A stretch of DNA of 41,628 nt from Kitasatospora phosalacinea (GTDB lineage Bacteria > Actinomycetota > Actinomycetes > Streptomycetales > Streptomycetaceae): assembly GCF_030268885.1 (NCBI RefSeq), contig NZ_BSSA01000046.1:1-41628 (forward strand). Direction: 5' to 3'. The notes beneath the pieces are model-generated. The model ran no database searches. It was not told where the DNA came from and worked only from the letters and a program-made list of their open reading frames with translations. Position numbers and translations under genes: made by a program. Of this stretch, positions 33,995 through 41,628 are shown piece by piece (position 1 is the first letter of the stretch; every line of letters starts with the position of its first letter).

Positions 33995-35197
33995 TTGACC
34001 AGCACCGACGGCATCGACGTCTATCTCGGACTCGATGTCGGCAAGGGCGAGCACCACGCGACGGCACTCACGCCGAACGGCAAGAAGGTCTTCGACAGGG
34101 CACTGCCCAACAACGAGCCCAGGCTCCGTGAACTGTTCACGAAACTGCAGGCCAAGCACGGGACCGTGCTGGTGGTGGTCGACCAGCCGGCCACCGTCGG
34201 CGCCCTGCCGCTGGCCGTCGCCCGCGACACCGGCTGCCGCATCGCCTACCTGCCCGGCCTGACCATGCGCCGGATCGCCGACCTCTACCCCGGCGAGGCG
34301 AAGACCGACGCCCGCGACGCCCACGTCATCGCGGACGCCGCCCGCACCATGCAGCACACCCTGCGCGACCTGGTCCCGAGCGATGAGACCGTCGCCGAAC
34401 TCGAGATGATCGCCGGCTTCGACGACGACCTCGCCGGCGAGTCCACGAGAATCAAGAACCGGCTGCGGGGCCTGCTGACCCAGATCCACCCCTCGCTCGA
34501 GCGCGTCCTGGGCCCGCGGCTCGACCATCCGGCCGTCCTGGCTCTTCTCGAACGCCACGGCTCACCAGCCCAGTTGAGGAAGGCCGGCCGCCGGAGACTG
34601 ATCGCACTGCTACGGCCCAAGGCCCCGCGGATGACCGAGCGCCTCGTCGAGGACATCTTCACCGCCCTCGACGAGCAGACCGTCACCGTCCCCGGGACCG
34701 AGGCCGCAGCCTTGATCGTTCCCAGCCTCGCTTCCTCGCTCGCGGCGGTCCTCGACCAGCGAAAGCTCCTCGCCGTGAGAATCGAGGAACTACTGGAGGC
34801 GCACCCTCTTTCCCCGGTCCTGACCTCCATGCCCGGCATCGGGGTCAGGACCGCCGCCCGAATCCTCGTCGACGTCGGCGACGCCCGCACCTTCCCAAGC
34901 GCCGCCCACCTCGCCGCCTACGCCGGACTGGCGCCCGTCACCCGCGCCTCCGGCTCCTCCATCCGCGGCGAACACCCCTCCCGCCGAGGCAACAAACAGC
35001 TCAAACGGGCCTTCTACCTGGCCACGTTCGCCTCACTGTCCCAACCCGAGTCACGCGCCTACTACGACAGGAAACGACGCGAGGGCAAACACCACGTCGC
35101 CGCCCTCGTCGCCCTCGCCCGCCGACGCATCGACGTCCTCTTCGCCATGCTCAGAGACGGCACCCTCTACCAACCCCCAACCACCGTCACCGGTTGA
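33995..35197 (+). CDS. IS110-family transposase (DEDD, RNA-guided type)
   Basis: A 400-residue recombinase. The N-terminal RuvC-like DEDD domain has VYLGLDVGKGEHHA (first Asp at 14), VLVVVDQPATVGALPLAVAR and KTDARDAHVIADAART. The C-terminal Transposase_20 domain has LTSMPGIGVRTAARILVDVG and LAAYAGLAPVTRASGSSIRG with the conserved serine region, then RRGNKQLKRAFYLATFASLS. The TTG at 33995 is preceded by GGGGAGGGG, a good ribosome binding site. The frame is intact, so the element may be active. Confidence 0.93.
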   Translation: MTSTDGIDVYLGLDVGKGEHHATALTPNGKKVFDRALPNNEPRLRELFTKLQAKHGTVLVVVDQPATVGALPLAVARDTGCRIAYLPGLTMRRIADLYPGEAKTDARDAHVIADAARTMQHTLRDLVPSDETVAELEMIAGFDDDLAGESTRIKNRLRGLLTQIHPSLERVLGPRLDHPAVLALLERHGSPAQLRKAGRRRLIALLRPKAPRMTERLVEDIFTALDEQTVTVPGTEAAALIVPSLASSLAAVLDQRKLLAVRIEELLEAHPLSPVLTSMPGIGVRTAARILVDVGDARTFPSAAHLAAYAGLAPVTRASGSSIRGEHPSRRGNKQLKRAFYLATFASLSQPESRAYYDRKRREGKHHVAALVALARRRIDVLFAMLRDGTLYQPPTTVTG

Positions 35198-35215
35198 CGA
35201 AGACCATAGGGGCAC

Positions 35216-35545
35216 TTTTTGCCGCCCGCGGCGTGCTGGTGCGCCCGCACGATCGTGGAGTCGACCGACACCAGCCAGTCGATGTCTCCGGCCGCGTCCT
35301 TCTCGGCCTGGATCTGCCGCAGCATGCGCGAGAACGTACCGTCCAACGCCCACCTGCGAAAACGCGTGTACAGGGTCTGCCACGAGCCGTACCGCTCCGG
35401 CACGTCACGCCAGGCCGAACCCGTCCGCAGCTTCCACACGATCCCGTTCAGCACCACCCGGTCATCACTGCGCGGCCGACCCGCGGTCCCCGAACTCGGC
35501 AGGAACCGCGAGAGGACGGTCCACTCGGCATCGGACAGCTCATGA
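35216..35545 (-). pseudogene. IS5-family transposase, N-terminal part (split by IS110)
   Basis: The minus strand encodes RRHELSDAEWTVLSRFLPSS, VLNGIVWKLRTGSAWRDVPE and RFRRWALDGTFSRMLRQIQA, then DWLVSVDSTIVRAHQHAAGG with the first catalytic Asp. This is the DUF4096-type N-terminal domain and the start of the DDE core. No standard start codon lies in frame after the upstream TGA (ATA or CTG stand in its place), so the gene was probably decaying before IS110 arrived. Confidence 0.82.
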
Positions 35546-35638
35546 CGACGTATCAGGCCCCAGATGATCTCACCGCTTGATCATCTTTGAAGACGGACCC
35601 TAGACGGAGCAGCCTCTTCGGCCGGGCGGCCCGGGACG

Positions 35639-35679
35639 CGGTGAAGGGGCGGCACCCAGTAGGTGCCGCCCCTTCACCG
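35639..35679. terminator. Orphan strong terminator hairpin
   Basis: CGGTGAAGGGGCGGCACC (35639-35656) pairs perfectly with GGTGCCGCCCCTTCACCG (35662-35679): 18 bp with a five-base loop. It has the look of a highly expressed gene's terminator, but no complete gene ends beside it; the nearest on the left is the IS5 end. Confidence 0.8.
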
Positions 35680-35883
35680 GGGTACGTCGACCCGGATCCC
35701 CTTCCCGAGGGTTGGACGTGCACCCAAGGCCGACGTACCCGCTCGTTCGACGAGCGCGGAGCCGTTCGGGAAGACCGCTCCGCTGCCTGGTGAACGAGTC
35801 GCCCGTCGGGAGGGGTTACGGGTTCGGCACGGCGCCCGCGCCGGGGCCAGCTGCCGTGGTGGGGTGGGCGGGTGAACTGGGAG

Positions 35884-36116
35884 ATGCATCTCAGCGTCGG
35901 AGCCACCGTGCTTGCCGTTGTGGTGGCGGTGTGGGCTCTGATCTCGCCAGGTGCTCGCTGATCCAAGAGCGCCGGGCGGACTTCGAGTTGACCCACCTCG
36001 CGGAGATCGCCGAGGCGCTGCACGACCACTTCGGCCGGAACCCGTCCGCCCGGATCGCCGCGCGGGTACAGATCATGCCCTCCGAGGTCGAACTCCCGCT
36101 CCTGCGCCTATGGTGA
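35884..36116 (+). pseudogene. Small single-span membrane protein, apparently frameshifted
   Basis: From an ATG at 35884 (or GTG at 35872) the frame gives MHLSVGATVLAVVVAVWALI, a membrane helix, and stops at 35961. An overlapping frame continues with SLIQERRADFELTHLAEIAE, ALHDHFGRNPSARIAARVQI and PSEVELPLLRLW to 36116, a believable cytosolic helical tail. A one-base slip near 35950 would make one protein of about 75 residues. Family unknown. Confidence 0.5.
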
Positions 36117-36422
36117 GGAGCGGAGACCTCTACGCCCCGGCCATGGAAGAGCGCTTCCCGAGGAACGCGGAGGGCGAGTTCGAGTACGAGGGCGACGGCG
36201 CCGGGGACTGGGGTGGACCCGGCTCCGGCCTTCCTGCCCGCGGCCGCGCAGCACAGCCCGCCAGCCAGGACAGCAGCTGCGGTAGTCCCTGTACAGCCGC
36301 AGAGCTGATGCAACGTCCGGCAGCTCAGGACGCTGGGGGATCCGCCTTCCGGGTAGGCCGTCGGGTGCACGCGCATGGACAGGCCGCCGGTGGTGTAGGC
36401 CTCCCCGCGCCCCCGACGTTCC
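36117..36422. other. Region without a confident gene
   Basis: About 300 bases between the frameshifted protein and the LysR stop. A minus frame with MRVHPTAYPEGGSPSVLS and a hydrophobic TTAAAVLAGGLCCAAAG stretch could be a small lipoprotein-like product, but its composition is unconvincing. Confidence 0.3.
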
Positions 36423-37310
36423 TCAGTCACTCTCCCGGCAGCACCGTACGAAGTCCCGCACCAGCGGGTTGCCGTCGTCCTCGGGGGCCCAGGCGACCCC
36501 GATCCGGCTGGGGCTGACACCACTGACGGGCCGGTAGACGATGCCGGGGCGGGCGTAGAAGCGGGTGGTGGACTCCGGGGCCAGCGCGACGCCGTAGCCG
36601 TTGGCGATCGCGCTGAGCCAGTCGTCGGGCTGGTCGGTGACGGCACCGATCCGCACCGGATGCCCCTCGCGTTCGTCGACGGCGAGCCAGTGGTCCCTCC
36701 ACAATCCGGTCTCGGCCGGAGCGGCGACGAAGGGCTCGTCCCACAGCTCCCGGAAGGCGATCTCCTCGCGGCCGGCCAGCCGGTGCGCCGAGGGCAGCGC
36801 GACCCAGCGGGGCTCGCTGGACAGCTCGGCCACCCGCAGCCGTTCCTGCCCAGGGAAGGGAAGCCGCAGCAGCGCGGCGTCGACGTCCCCGCTGCCTAGA
36901 CCGGCCGTCGGGTCGGACCACGAGGCCTGGCGCATGTCGACCCGCCAACCCGGGTGGAGGCGGGTGAACTCGTTGACGATACGCGGAGTGGCCTCGTTGG
37001 CGGCGCTGGCCAGGAAGCCGACCCGCAGCACCCGCTCGGCCCGGCTTGCCGCGCCCCTGGTCTCGCGCAGCACCGCGTCCCAGTCGGCCAGCATTCCGGG
37101 CGCCCGGGCCGAGAGGGCCCGACCCGCCGCGGTCAGCGTCATGCCGGCCCGGGACCGCTCGAACAACCGCACGCCCAGCCGGTTCTCCAACTGCCGGACC
37201 TGCTTGGTCAGCGCGGGCTGGGAAACGAACAGCCGCTCTGCCGCCCGGGTCAGGCTCCCCTCATGCGCCACGGCGGCGAAGACGCGCAGCAGCCGGGTGT
37301 CCACATCCAT
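36423..37310 (-). CDS. LysR-family transcriptional regulator
   Basis: A 295-residue LTTR. The N-terminal winged HTH (LRVFAAVAHEGSLTRAAERL, FVSQPALTKQVRQLENRLGV) is canonical, followed by the effector-binding domain (VLRVGFLASAANEATPRIVN onward) with two alpha/beta lobes. ATG at 37310. It is divergent from a DoxX-like gene 95 bases away, and the gap contains a T-N11-A box, so the usual LTTR scheme of regulating the divergent neighbour and itself is likely. The inducer is unknown. It appears intact. Confidence 0.93.
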   Translation of the reverse strand: MDVDTRLLRVFAAVAHEGSLTRAAERLFVSQPALTKQVRQLENRLGVRLFERSRAGMTLTAAGRALSARAPGMLADWDAVLRETRGAASRAERVLRVGFLASAANEATPRIVNEFTRLHPGWRVDMRQASWSDPTAGLGSGDVDAALLRLPFPGQERLRVAELSSEPRWVALPSAHRLAGREEIAFRELWDEPFVAAPAETGLWRDHWLAVDEREGHPVRIGAVTDQPDDWLSAIANGYGVALAPESTTRFYARPGIVYRPVSGVSPSRIGVAWAPEDDGNPLVRDFVRCCRESD

Positions 37311-37330
37311 CCCATCAGGTTATAGAAGCA

Positions 37331-37347
37331 GGTATTGGACGCATACC
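37331..37347. promoter_or_regulatory. Putative LysR-type operator (T-N11-A box)
   Basis: GGTAT at 37331-37335 and its inverse ATACC at 37343-37347, separated by seven bases, contain a T-N11-A motif. It lies in the gap between the divergent lysR-type and doxX-like genes. Confidence 0.6.
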
Positions 37348-37405
37348 AGGGCGCTGGCGAGGCTGGACGGCGAGGAAACACCCCGCCCCGCAAGAAGGAT
37401 CCACC

Positions 37406-37759
37406 GTGTCCATCGCCTACGTGATCGTCGCCGTCGTCACCATCGCGGCCAACGCCGGAATCGCCGCCGCGGACTTCGCCAAGGCCGAGTTCGTCCTGGC
37501 CAACTCCGCCGAGGTCAAGCTGCCGCCGTACTGGGTTCCGTGGCTCGCCACCGCCAAGGCGGCCGGCGCCACCGGGCTGCTGATCGGCCTGATCGCCTTC
37601 CCGCCGCTCGCCATCGCGGCCGCGACCGGACTGGTGCTGTTCTACCTCGGCGCCGTTGGCGCGCACATCCGCACGCGGGTCCTCTACAACATCTACTTCC
37701 CCGGCTTCTACCTCGCCCTGGCCACGGCCTCGCTCCTCCTGGCCCTCGCGACCCGCTGA
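37406..37759 (+). CDS. DoxX-like small membrane protein
   Basis: A 117-residue protein with four predicted membrane helices (VSIAYVIVAVVTIAANAGIA, WLATAKAAGATGLLIGLIAF, LAIAAATGLVLFYLGAVGAH, GFYLALATASLLLALATR), the DoxX/DoxX_2 architecture. The GTG at 37406 is preceded by AAGAAGGA at a good distance. Members of this family act with redox or detoxification enzymes, or are of unknown role; here control by the divergent LysR protein is likely. Confidence 0.85.
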   Translation: MSIAYVIVAVVTIAANAGIAAADFAKAEFVLANSAEVKLPPYWVPWLATAKAAGATGLLIGLIAFPPLAIAAATGLVLFYLGAVGAHIRTRVLYNIYFPGFYLALATASLLLALATR

Positions 37760-37939
37760 AGAAGCGCCCGCCACGCCGGGACGCGTCGCCCGGTGGCCCG
37801 AGCACCCCTCACGCCGGCGCGGCGTACACACCGAGCCCCTCGTCGAGGGCTCCGACCATGCCGCCCGCGGTGCGGGCGGCCAGGGCAGCGCCCGCAGGCA
37901 GCGCGGCCGGGCCAGCACAGTCAACAGGTTCTGCGGATC

Positions 37940-38332
37940 CCCGCCACGGACGATGGAGAACGCCTCCTCGAAGTCGATGCCCGGACGCAGCTGGCTGCGG
38001 GCCATCCGCGCCGCCTTCGGCAGCAGAGCACGGACAGTGACGAGCCAGGCGACCTCGCCCTCGTAGCCGCCACGCGGCACGCGGTCGAGGAGCGCGCTGA
38101 GAAGTGCGTCATGGCCCGGCCAGTCGCCCGCCTGGTAGAGCTCGGTCAGCAGCGCCAGTACCTCGCCGGTGCTGGTGCAGTCGGCGAAGAGCTCGCTCTC
38201 GGCCGCCCAGCCGCCGACGACCGCCTCGGCCCGGGGGTCCTGGCACGTCTGCAGCCAGGCGCGGTGCATCCGCATGTCGGTGGAGTCGTGGGGGCCGGAC
38301 TCAGTGCCGGCGGAGGTCGGGTGGTGTGCCAT
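37940..38332 (-). pseudogene. Truncated Streptomyces plasmid-type protein (sigma-like/HTH family)
   Basis: From the ATG at 38332 the product reads MRMHRAWLQTCQDPRAEAVV, ALLTELYQAGDWPGHDALLS and VTVRALLPKAARMARSQLRP, then GIDFEEAFSIV. This matches the first 130 or so residues of a protein family found on Streptomyces linear replicons, with a region recalling sigma-factor-like helices. After RGG (about 37940) the frame continues as low-quality sequence, so it is cut. An unrelated C-terminal tail (AALAARTAGGMVGALDEGLG) in another frame at about 37820-37900 may belong to a second broken gene. Confidence 0.5.
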
Positions 38333-38426
38333 GTCCGGGTCCGTCCCTTCGCGTCGATCGGGGTGATGACGCCAAGGTGCCGAGGCCCCCCTTGCCAGCC
38401 GTCTGGACAGCTGCGCCGCCGGGCCT

Positions 38427-39068
38427 TCGTCCAGGGGATTCGTGTGCGCGATCCACCCGCGCGGCCGCGCCCGCGCGCCGCGCGCTCACGCTCTTGTCCA
38501 TCGCCGCGCGCCGCGCCTGGGGGCCGACAGCGCGCGCCGCGCGGCGATGGACACCCGCAACAGCGCACGCCGCGCCCGGCTCGAAAAGGGACGCGGCGCT
38601 CGCGCGGGCGCCGCGCGCGAACCCCTCTGCGGAACCCCGCTGCGCGGAGCGCGGGCACCGGGCGAACAGCTCCCGGAGTCCAGCAGGAGCAACTGATGCC
38701 GGGCCCGGGGGCGGAGGCGGACCACAGAAGGAGGGCGGCGGATCATCGGCCCCAGCCGACTGCTGGAGGGCCGCCGCACCCGGGGTAGCGCCGCGGCTGT
38801 CCCGCCCGCGGGCGAGACAGCCGCTAGGTGTTTCCCCTGGACAATCACGCTTGACGCTGTTGGCGAATCCACCGGCGTGGACCGTGCGCGCCGACGTCTG
38901 TCCAGGGGAAACGCGGCTCTGTCCAGGGAGTTTGCTCGGTCGCCAGCGTGGCCGCAGACGTTGTCCATCGGCTCCGCGTCGGACGGTCGCGCGTTTGTCC
39001 AGGGGAAATACGGCGGCCAGCAGGGGTTGTCCATAGGCCCGGCACCGGTCGCCGGGCATGTCCATACC
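38427..39068. repeat. Iteron-like array of TTGTCCA-type repeats
   Basis: A motif TTGTCCAGGGGAAA occurs at 38995-39008, with near copies at 38898-38911, 38919-38932 and 38427-38440 and an inverted copy at 38831-38844. A TTGTCCAT variant occurs at 38494-38501, 38961-38968 and 39027-39034, with an ATGTCCATAC form at 39059-39068 and an inverted TGTCCATCG at 38545-38553. That is about ten sites in 640 bases, densest at 38831-39068, between a truncated gene and the 3' end of the HTH gene. It looks like protein-binding sites, possibly a replication origin or a control region. Confidence 0.7.
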
Positions 39069-39153
39069 CGGCCGCGGCCAACGCTCTCGGCCCACGCCAG
39101 CCCTGCGGCTGGAGCCGGACCGAAGACGGCGCGCCCGCTCTGGCGCGCCGCCC

Positions 39154-41388
39154 TTACCGGCCACTGGACGCGGTCGCGGGGCCCTCCAGCCCTTCCCGCG
39201 CGGCGCGACCCTCCCCGCCCGACGGCGCGCTGGCGACGGCAGCGGCCATGCGCGCGACGCGCGCGGCGCGGGCCTCACGGTGCTCGCGCGCGTGGTCGCA
39301 GGAAGAGCACAGCCCCGAGTTGGGACGGCGCGCGGTACTGCGGCGTGCGCACCGCGCGTCGGCACACCTCCACGCCTCCGGGCCCTCCGCGCGCGACGCG
39401 TCCCGATCTGCGCGGTCCCGACCGCCGAAGCCGGACACCCACTCCGCGGCCGTGTTCTGCGCAGCCAAGCGCGCAGCAAGCTCCTGCAGCAGCGGGCCGG
39501 CACCCCTCCGCTCAGCCTCGGCGGCCGCCGCCCGGGCAGCTTCCAGAACAGCTCGGCGGGCGGCCGCGCCCGCGCCCGGCCGGTGCGCCTGGTCGGCCCC
39601 CGCGGCTTCGGCCGCCCAGTCGCCCGCCCGCTCCAGCACCTGCCGGTGCTCGCACCGGCCGCACTGCCCGCCTTCACCCAGCCGGCTTCCCGGGCGTCCG
39701 CAGACCGGGCAGATCCGAGTCCCGCGGTCCAAGACGGACATCACGTGCGCCACGCACTGGTCGCACACCGCGCTGCGGGCCGACGGCGCCCCCGCGGTTC
39801 CGCGGACCCCACAGCGGCCACACAGCGTCACCGACGGTAGCTGCGACAGCAGCCAGGCCAGAGGATCGCGGATCACGCCGCGGTCCTCCAACGGCCCGCT
39901 CACGCTCATCGGACCGACCCGCGCGGCAAGCTGCGCTGCCAGGGACTCCGGCGCCACGGTGCGCAGCACGACCTCGGCGGCCCGCACCGCGACCGCGCGC
40001 TGGCCCGGCGTCATCGCGTCCAGGACGAACGCCACTGGCGCCAGCGCCGTCCGCACCCGGCTGCGCGCGCACTCCTGCCGCCAGCCGCCCGGCCGCTGCT
40101 CCTGGCCGGTATCGGGTGAGATGGGAGGGGTTTGTCCCTCCGCGCGCAGCGCGCCTGCCCCAGCCGGTTTCCCAGAGGCTGGCCGCGCGAGCGCGGCCCC
40201 GGTCCTCGTGCGCCCGCGCGCACCACCGGCGACGGCGGCCGGCCCCGATGCGGCTTCGCCGGAGACCACCCCAGCACCTTCACCCTCTACACCTGCAGCA
40301 ACCACCGGGGTGTGAGTGGTGTGCAGGTCTGCCGCACCGTCCGGCTCTGCTGCTTCCAGGGCGCGCGCTTCGGGGCCCGCTGCCACCTGGGACTTGTCCG
40401 CGGTGGCGGGGTGCTGGTCCCTGGCTGCCGCAAGCGCAGGGTCTGAAATCGCGGGACGGCACGCTCCCGTGCCGCTTGCCGCGCGGTGCGCCGAAGCCAC
40501 CGCCGGGATCCGGATCTCCCCGCGCGCGGCCAGCCCGGACGCGGTGGGCTTGCGGACCAGCTCCAGCACACCCGCGCGCTGAAGGCGCGCCAGGACCCGC
40601 GCGCCCGCATGGATGCCGCTGCCGACCAAGCGCGCGACCGTCGCCGCGGGACGGCCCACCCGCGTGTCCACCGCCCCACCGCACAGCCGGACCCGGCCAT
40701 CGGCGCGCGCCTCCAGCACCAGCAGCACCAGCGCCAGCCGGTCGGTCGCCGCTCCGCGGCCCACCCGCGAGGCGAGCAGCCCCGGCGGGGTCCGCGTACC
40801 GTCCTGGTGTTTCCAGCCCGGGCCGAACAGCCTCTCCACCAGGCGCAGCAGCGTGGCCAGCTCCGCCCGGGGCAGGGCCAGGGGATCCGTCCCTGCGGCG
40901 GCCGCTGCGCGCAGCCCCGGCACCGTACAGTCCAGCCCGGTCACCGCGCCGGAGGCCGCCCGCCGTTCCACGGTGTACAGCGCACCGGCGCGACGCAGCT
41001 CGGCCAGCGCCTTGTCCACGGTGGAGTTGCCCACCCCCATCCACCGCGCCAACTCGGGCACCCGAAGGCGCGCGACGCAGCCGGCGTCGTGGCGGGCCTT
41101 GGCCGCCACGACGACCCGCAGCAACTGCGCCGCGTCCGAGAGTCCGGCGCCCGCTTCGACCAGGGCGCGCACGGCTGCCGACAGCCGACGGCGCATCGTG
41201 CGGCCCAGCTGCAGGGGGTCGGCCGAGACGTGGCTCTGAGGAAGGCCGCCGGGCAGAACAGCGAGTCCGGTTCGCCCCAGGGCGCGCGAAGGCGCGGAGC
41301 GGGATGAGGGCGCGTTCGTGCTCGCGCCCCGCTCGGACCCCCGACGAGCCGGGTCGAAGCGGGTGGATGTACGTGCGGCGTCGATCAC
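39154..41388 (-). CDS. Large HTH and zinc-cluster protein, possible replication initiator of a linear plasmid
   Basis: 744 residues if started at the GTG at 41388 (IDAARTSTRFDPARRG); the frame is open further up to 41568 but with poor composition. A winged-HTH region (about residues 75-140: VPELARWMGVGNSTVDKALA, then LRRAGALYTVERR) is followed by a second HTH-like part (about 200-270), a Pro/Ala-rich linker, and a C-terminal half with three Cys clusters: CGRCGVRG...CDQC (about 523-545), CPVCGRPG...CGRC (about 558-575) and CADARC...CSSC (about 676-697), each a likely zinc site. Proteins of this build occur on Streptomyces linear plasmids. The neighbouring iteron-like array makes a replication-initiator role attractive but unproven. 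Confidence 0.6.
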   Translation of the reverse strand: MIDAARTSTRFDPARRGSERGASTNAPSSRSAPSRALGRTGLAVLPGGLPQSHVSADPLQLGRTMRRRLSAAVRALVEAGAGLSDAAQLLRVVVAAKARHDAGCVARLRVPELARWMGVGNSTVDKALAELRRAGALYTVERRAASGAVTGLDCTVPGLRAAAAAGTDPLALPRAELATLLRLVERLFGPGWKHQDGTRTPPGLLASRVGRGAATDRLALVLLVLEARADGRVRLCGGAVDTRVGRPAATVARLVGSGIHAGARVLARLQRAGVLELVRKPTASGLAARGEIRIPAVASAHRAASGTGACRPAISDPALAAARDQHPATADKSQVAAGPEARALEAAEPDGAADLHTTHTPVVAAGVEGEGAGVVSGEAASGPAAVAGGARGRTRTGAALARPASGKPAGAGALRAEGQTPPISPDTGQEQRPGGWRQECARSRVRTALAPVAFVLDAMTPGQRAVAVRAAEVVLRTVAPESLAAQLAARVGPMSVSGPLEDRGVIRDPLAWLLSQLPSVTLCGRCGVRGTAGAPSARSAVCDQCVAHVMSVLDRGTRICPVCGRPGSRLGEGGQCGRCEHRQVLERAGDWAAEAAGADQAHRPGAGAAARRAVLEAARAAAAEAERRGAGPLLQELAARLAAQNTAAEWVSGFGGRDRADRDASRAEGPEAWRCADARCARRSTARRPNSGLCSSCDHAREHREARAARVARMAAAVASAPSGGEGRAAREGLEGPATASSGR

Positions 41389-41500
41389 GTACAGCCATAG
41401 ATGGTCAGACGAAGGCCGGTGTGACCGCAGGGCCGAAAGTTTTCCACAGGCCAGTAGCCAGTGGGGATGGAAGGGGGGGTGATCTCGCCCCCACGAAGAA

Positions 41501-41628
41501 GGGGCCTTCGCCCTGATGGGTGGACACGCTGATACTGGATCTGCTTGATCCGGAGGAAGCGAGAACACCGCCGATGGCGATGAAGGACTACTCGGACGAG
41601 TTCAAGGCCGATGCCGTGGCCCTGTACG
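41501..41628 (+). mobile_element. Left end of an IS3-family element (continues beyond window)
   Basis: GGGGCCTTCGCCC (41501-41513), seven bases, then TGGACACGC (41521-41529) form the left inverted repeat, matching in inverse the right end of the truncated IS3 at 8285-8313 with the same spacing. The orfA start follows. Confidence 0.85.
41574..41628 (+). CDS. IS3-family OrfA, N-terminal start (partial at window edge)
   Basis: ATG at 41574 with GGAGG upstream (41552-41556). The 18 codons seen read MAMKDYSDEFKADAVALY, the standard start of the Streptomyces IS3 OrfA HTH protein (family continuation: an HTH with GINRATLREWV). The end of such an OrfA (LATERDIL...AAKYFAG) is exactly what is found at 7320-7385, so this appears to be a copy of the same element. 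Confidence 0.85.
   Translation, partial: MAMKDYSDEFKADAVALY

Larger units (their letters stand above)
33829..35215 (+). mobile_element. IS110-family element inserted in an IS5 transposase gene
   Basis: The boundaries are set by the interrupted IS5 gene. The left flank ends CGCCCCTT (33821-33828) and the right flank starts TTTTTGCCG (35216). Removing 33829-35215 plus a duplicated TT restores GCCCCTTTTTGCC, which reads in frame as GKKG on the minus strand. The element is about 1.39 kb without obvious terminal inverted repeats, as usual for IS110. Confidence 0.85.

Noticed and set aside
38486..39034. Minus-strand frame with repeated MDN/PWTN/FPLD peptides
   Set aside because: The repeated peptides are translations of the TTGTCCA-type DNA repeats; treated as a repeat array rather than a protein.
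38877..41516. A long plus-strand Arg/Pro-rich frame opposite the HTH protein
   Set aside because: Antisense shadow; lacks any domain, while the minus frame has HTH and Cys clusters.

Overview
The window is very GC-rich DNA with actinobacterial codon use. The best fit is Streptomyces, Kitasatospora or a close relative, and a plastic replicon: a linear plasmid or a chromosome arm near a telomere. Three things point there. Thirteen insertion-sequence copies or remnants (IS21, IS630 x2, IS256, IS3 x2, four of IS5 type, ISL3, an NF041680-type DDE element and IS110) interrupt the genes. There is a remnant of a telomere-region type helicase. At the right end a large HTH and zinc-cluster protein, possibly a plasmid replication protein, sits beside an array of TTGTCCA-type repeats. 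No rRNA, tRNA or core metabolic operon was seen.

Layout. 1-7.1 kb: IS21 remnant, a lipoprotein gene, two membrane-protein genes, a membrane-anchored protein, and IS630 and IS256 remnants. 7.1-9.5 kb: a serine-hydrolase 5' end cut by an IS3 copy, an intact IS5-like element, and an aminotransferase class IV remnant. 9.6-23.7 kb: the main cargo. A 3841-residue secreted YD/RHS-repeat protein (minus strand) has four LamG modules, an RHS core, a polyglycine and coiled-coil linker, and a C-terminal module with a D-x13-E-x-K motif typical of PD-(D/E)XK nucleases. A 150-residue probable immunity gene lies directly downstream. Divergent from it are a mycosin-type subtilase gene and a translationally coupled membrane-anchored protein gene. 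23.7-27 kb: helicase and ISL3 remnants, an SMI1/KNR4 (SUKH) gene, and two islands of type I-E-like CRISPR repeats with no cas genes. 27.2-28.8 kb: an intact DDE element. 28.8-31.4 kb: a WXG100-like gene, a WXG-fused alpha/beta hydrolase (DUF1023 type) gene and a lipoprotein gene, closed by a hairpin. 31.5-35.6 kb: a broken integrase and IS5 fragments, one of them split by an intact IS110. 35.6-37.8 kb: an orphan terminator, a frameshifted small membrane protein, and a divergent LysR/DoxX pair. 37.9-41.6 kb: a truncated plasmid-type gene, the repeat array, the HTH protein gene, and the left end of a second IS3 copy matching the one at 8.3 kb.

The genes that seem to work together form an export and antagonism island. 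The WapA-like toxin carries a Sec signal and has its own immunity gene; the SUKH protein may be a second immunity protein. The mycosin, the WXG100-like protein and the WXG-fused lipase-like protein with its lipoprotein belong to type VII secretion biology. The ESX motor genes (EccB/C/D/E) are absent and would have to lie elsewhere.
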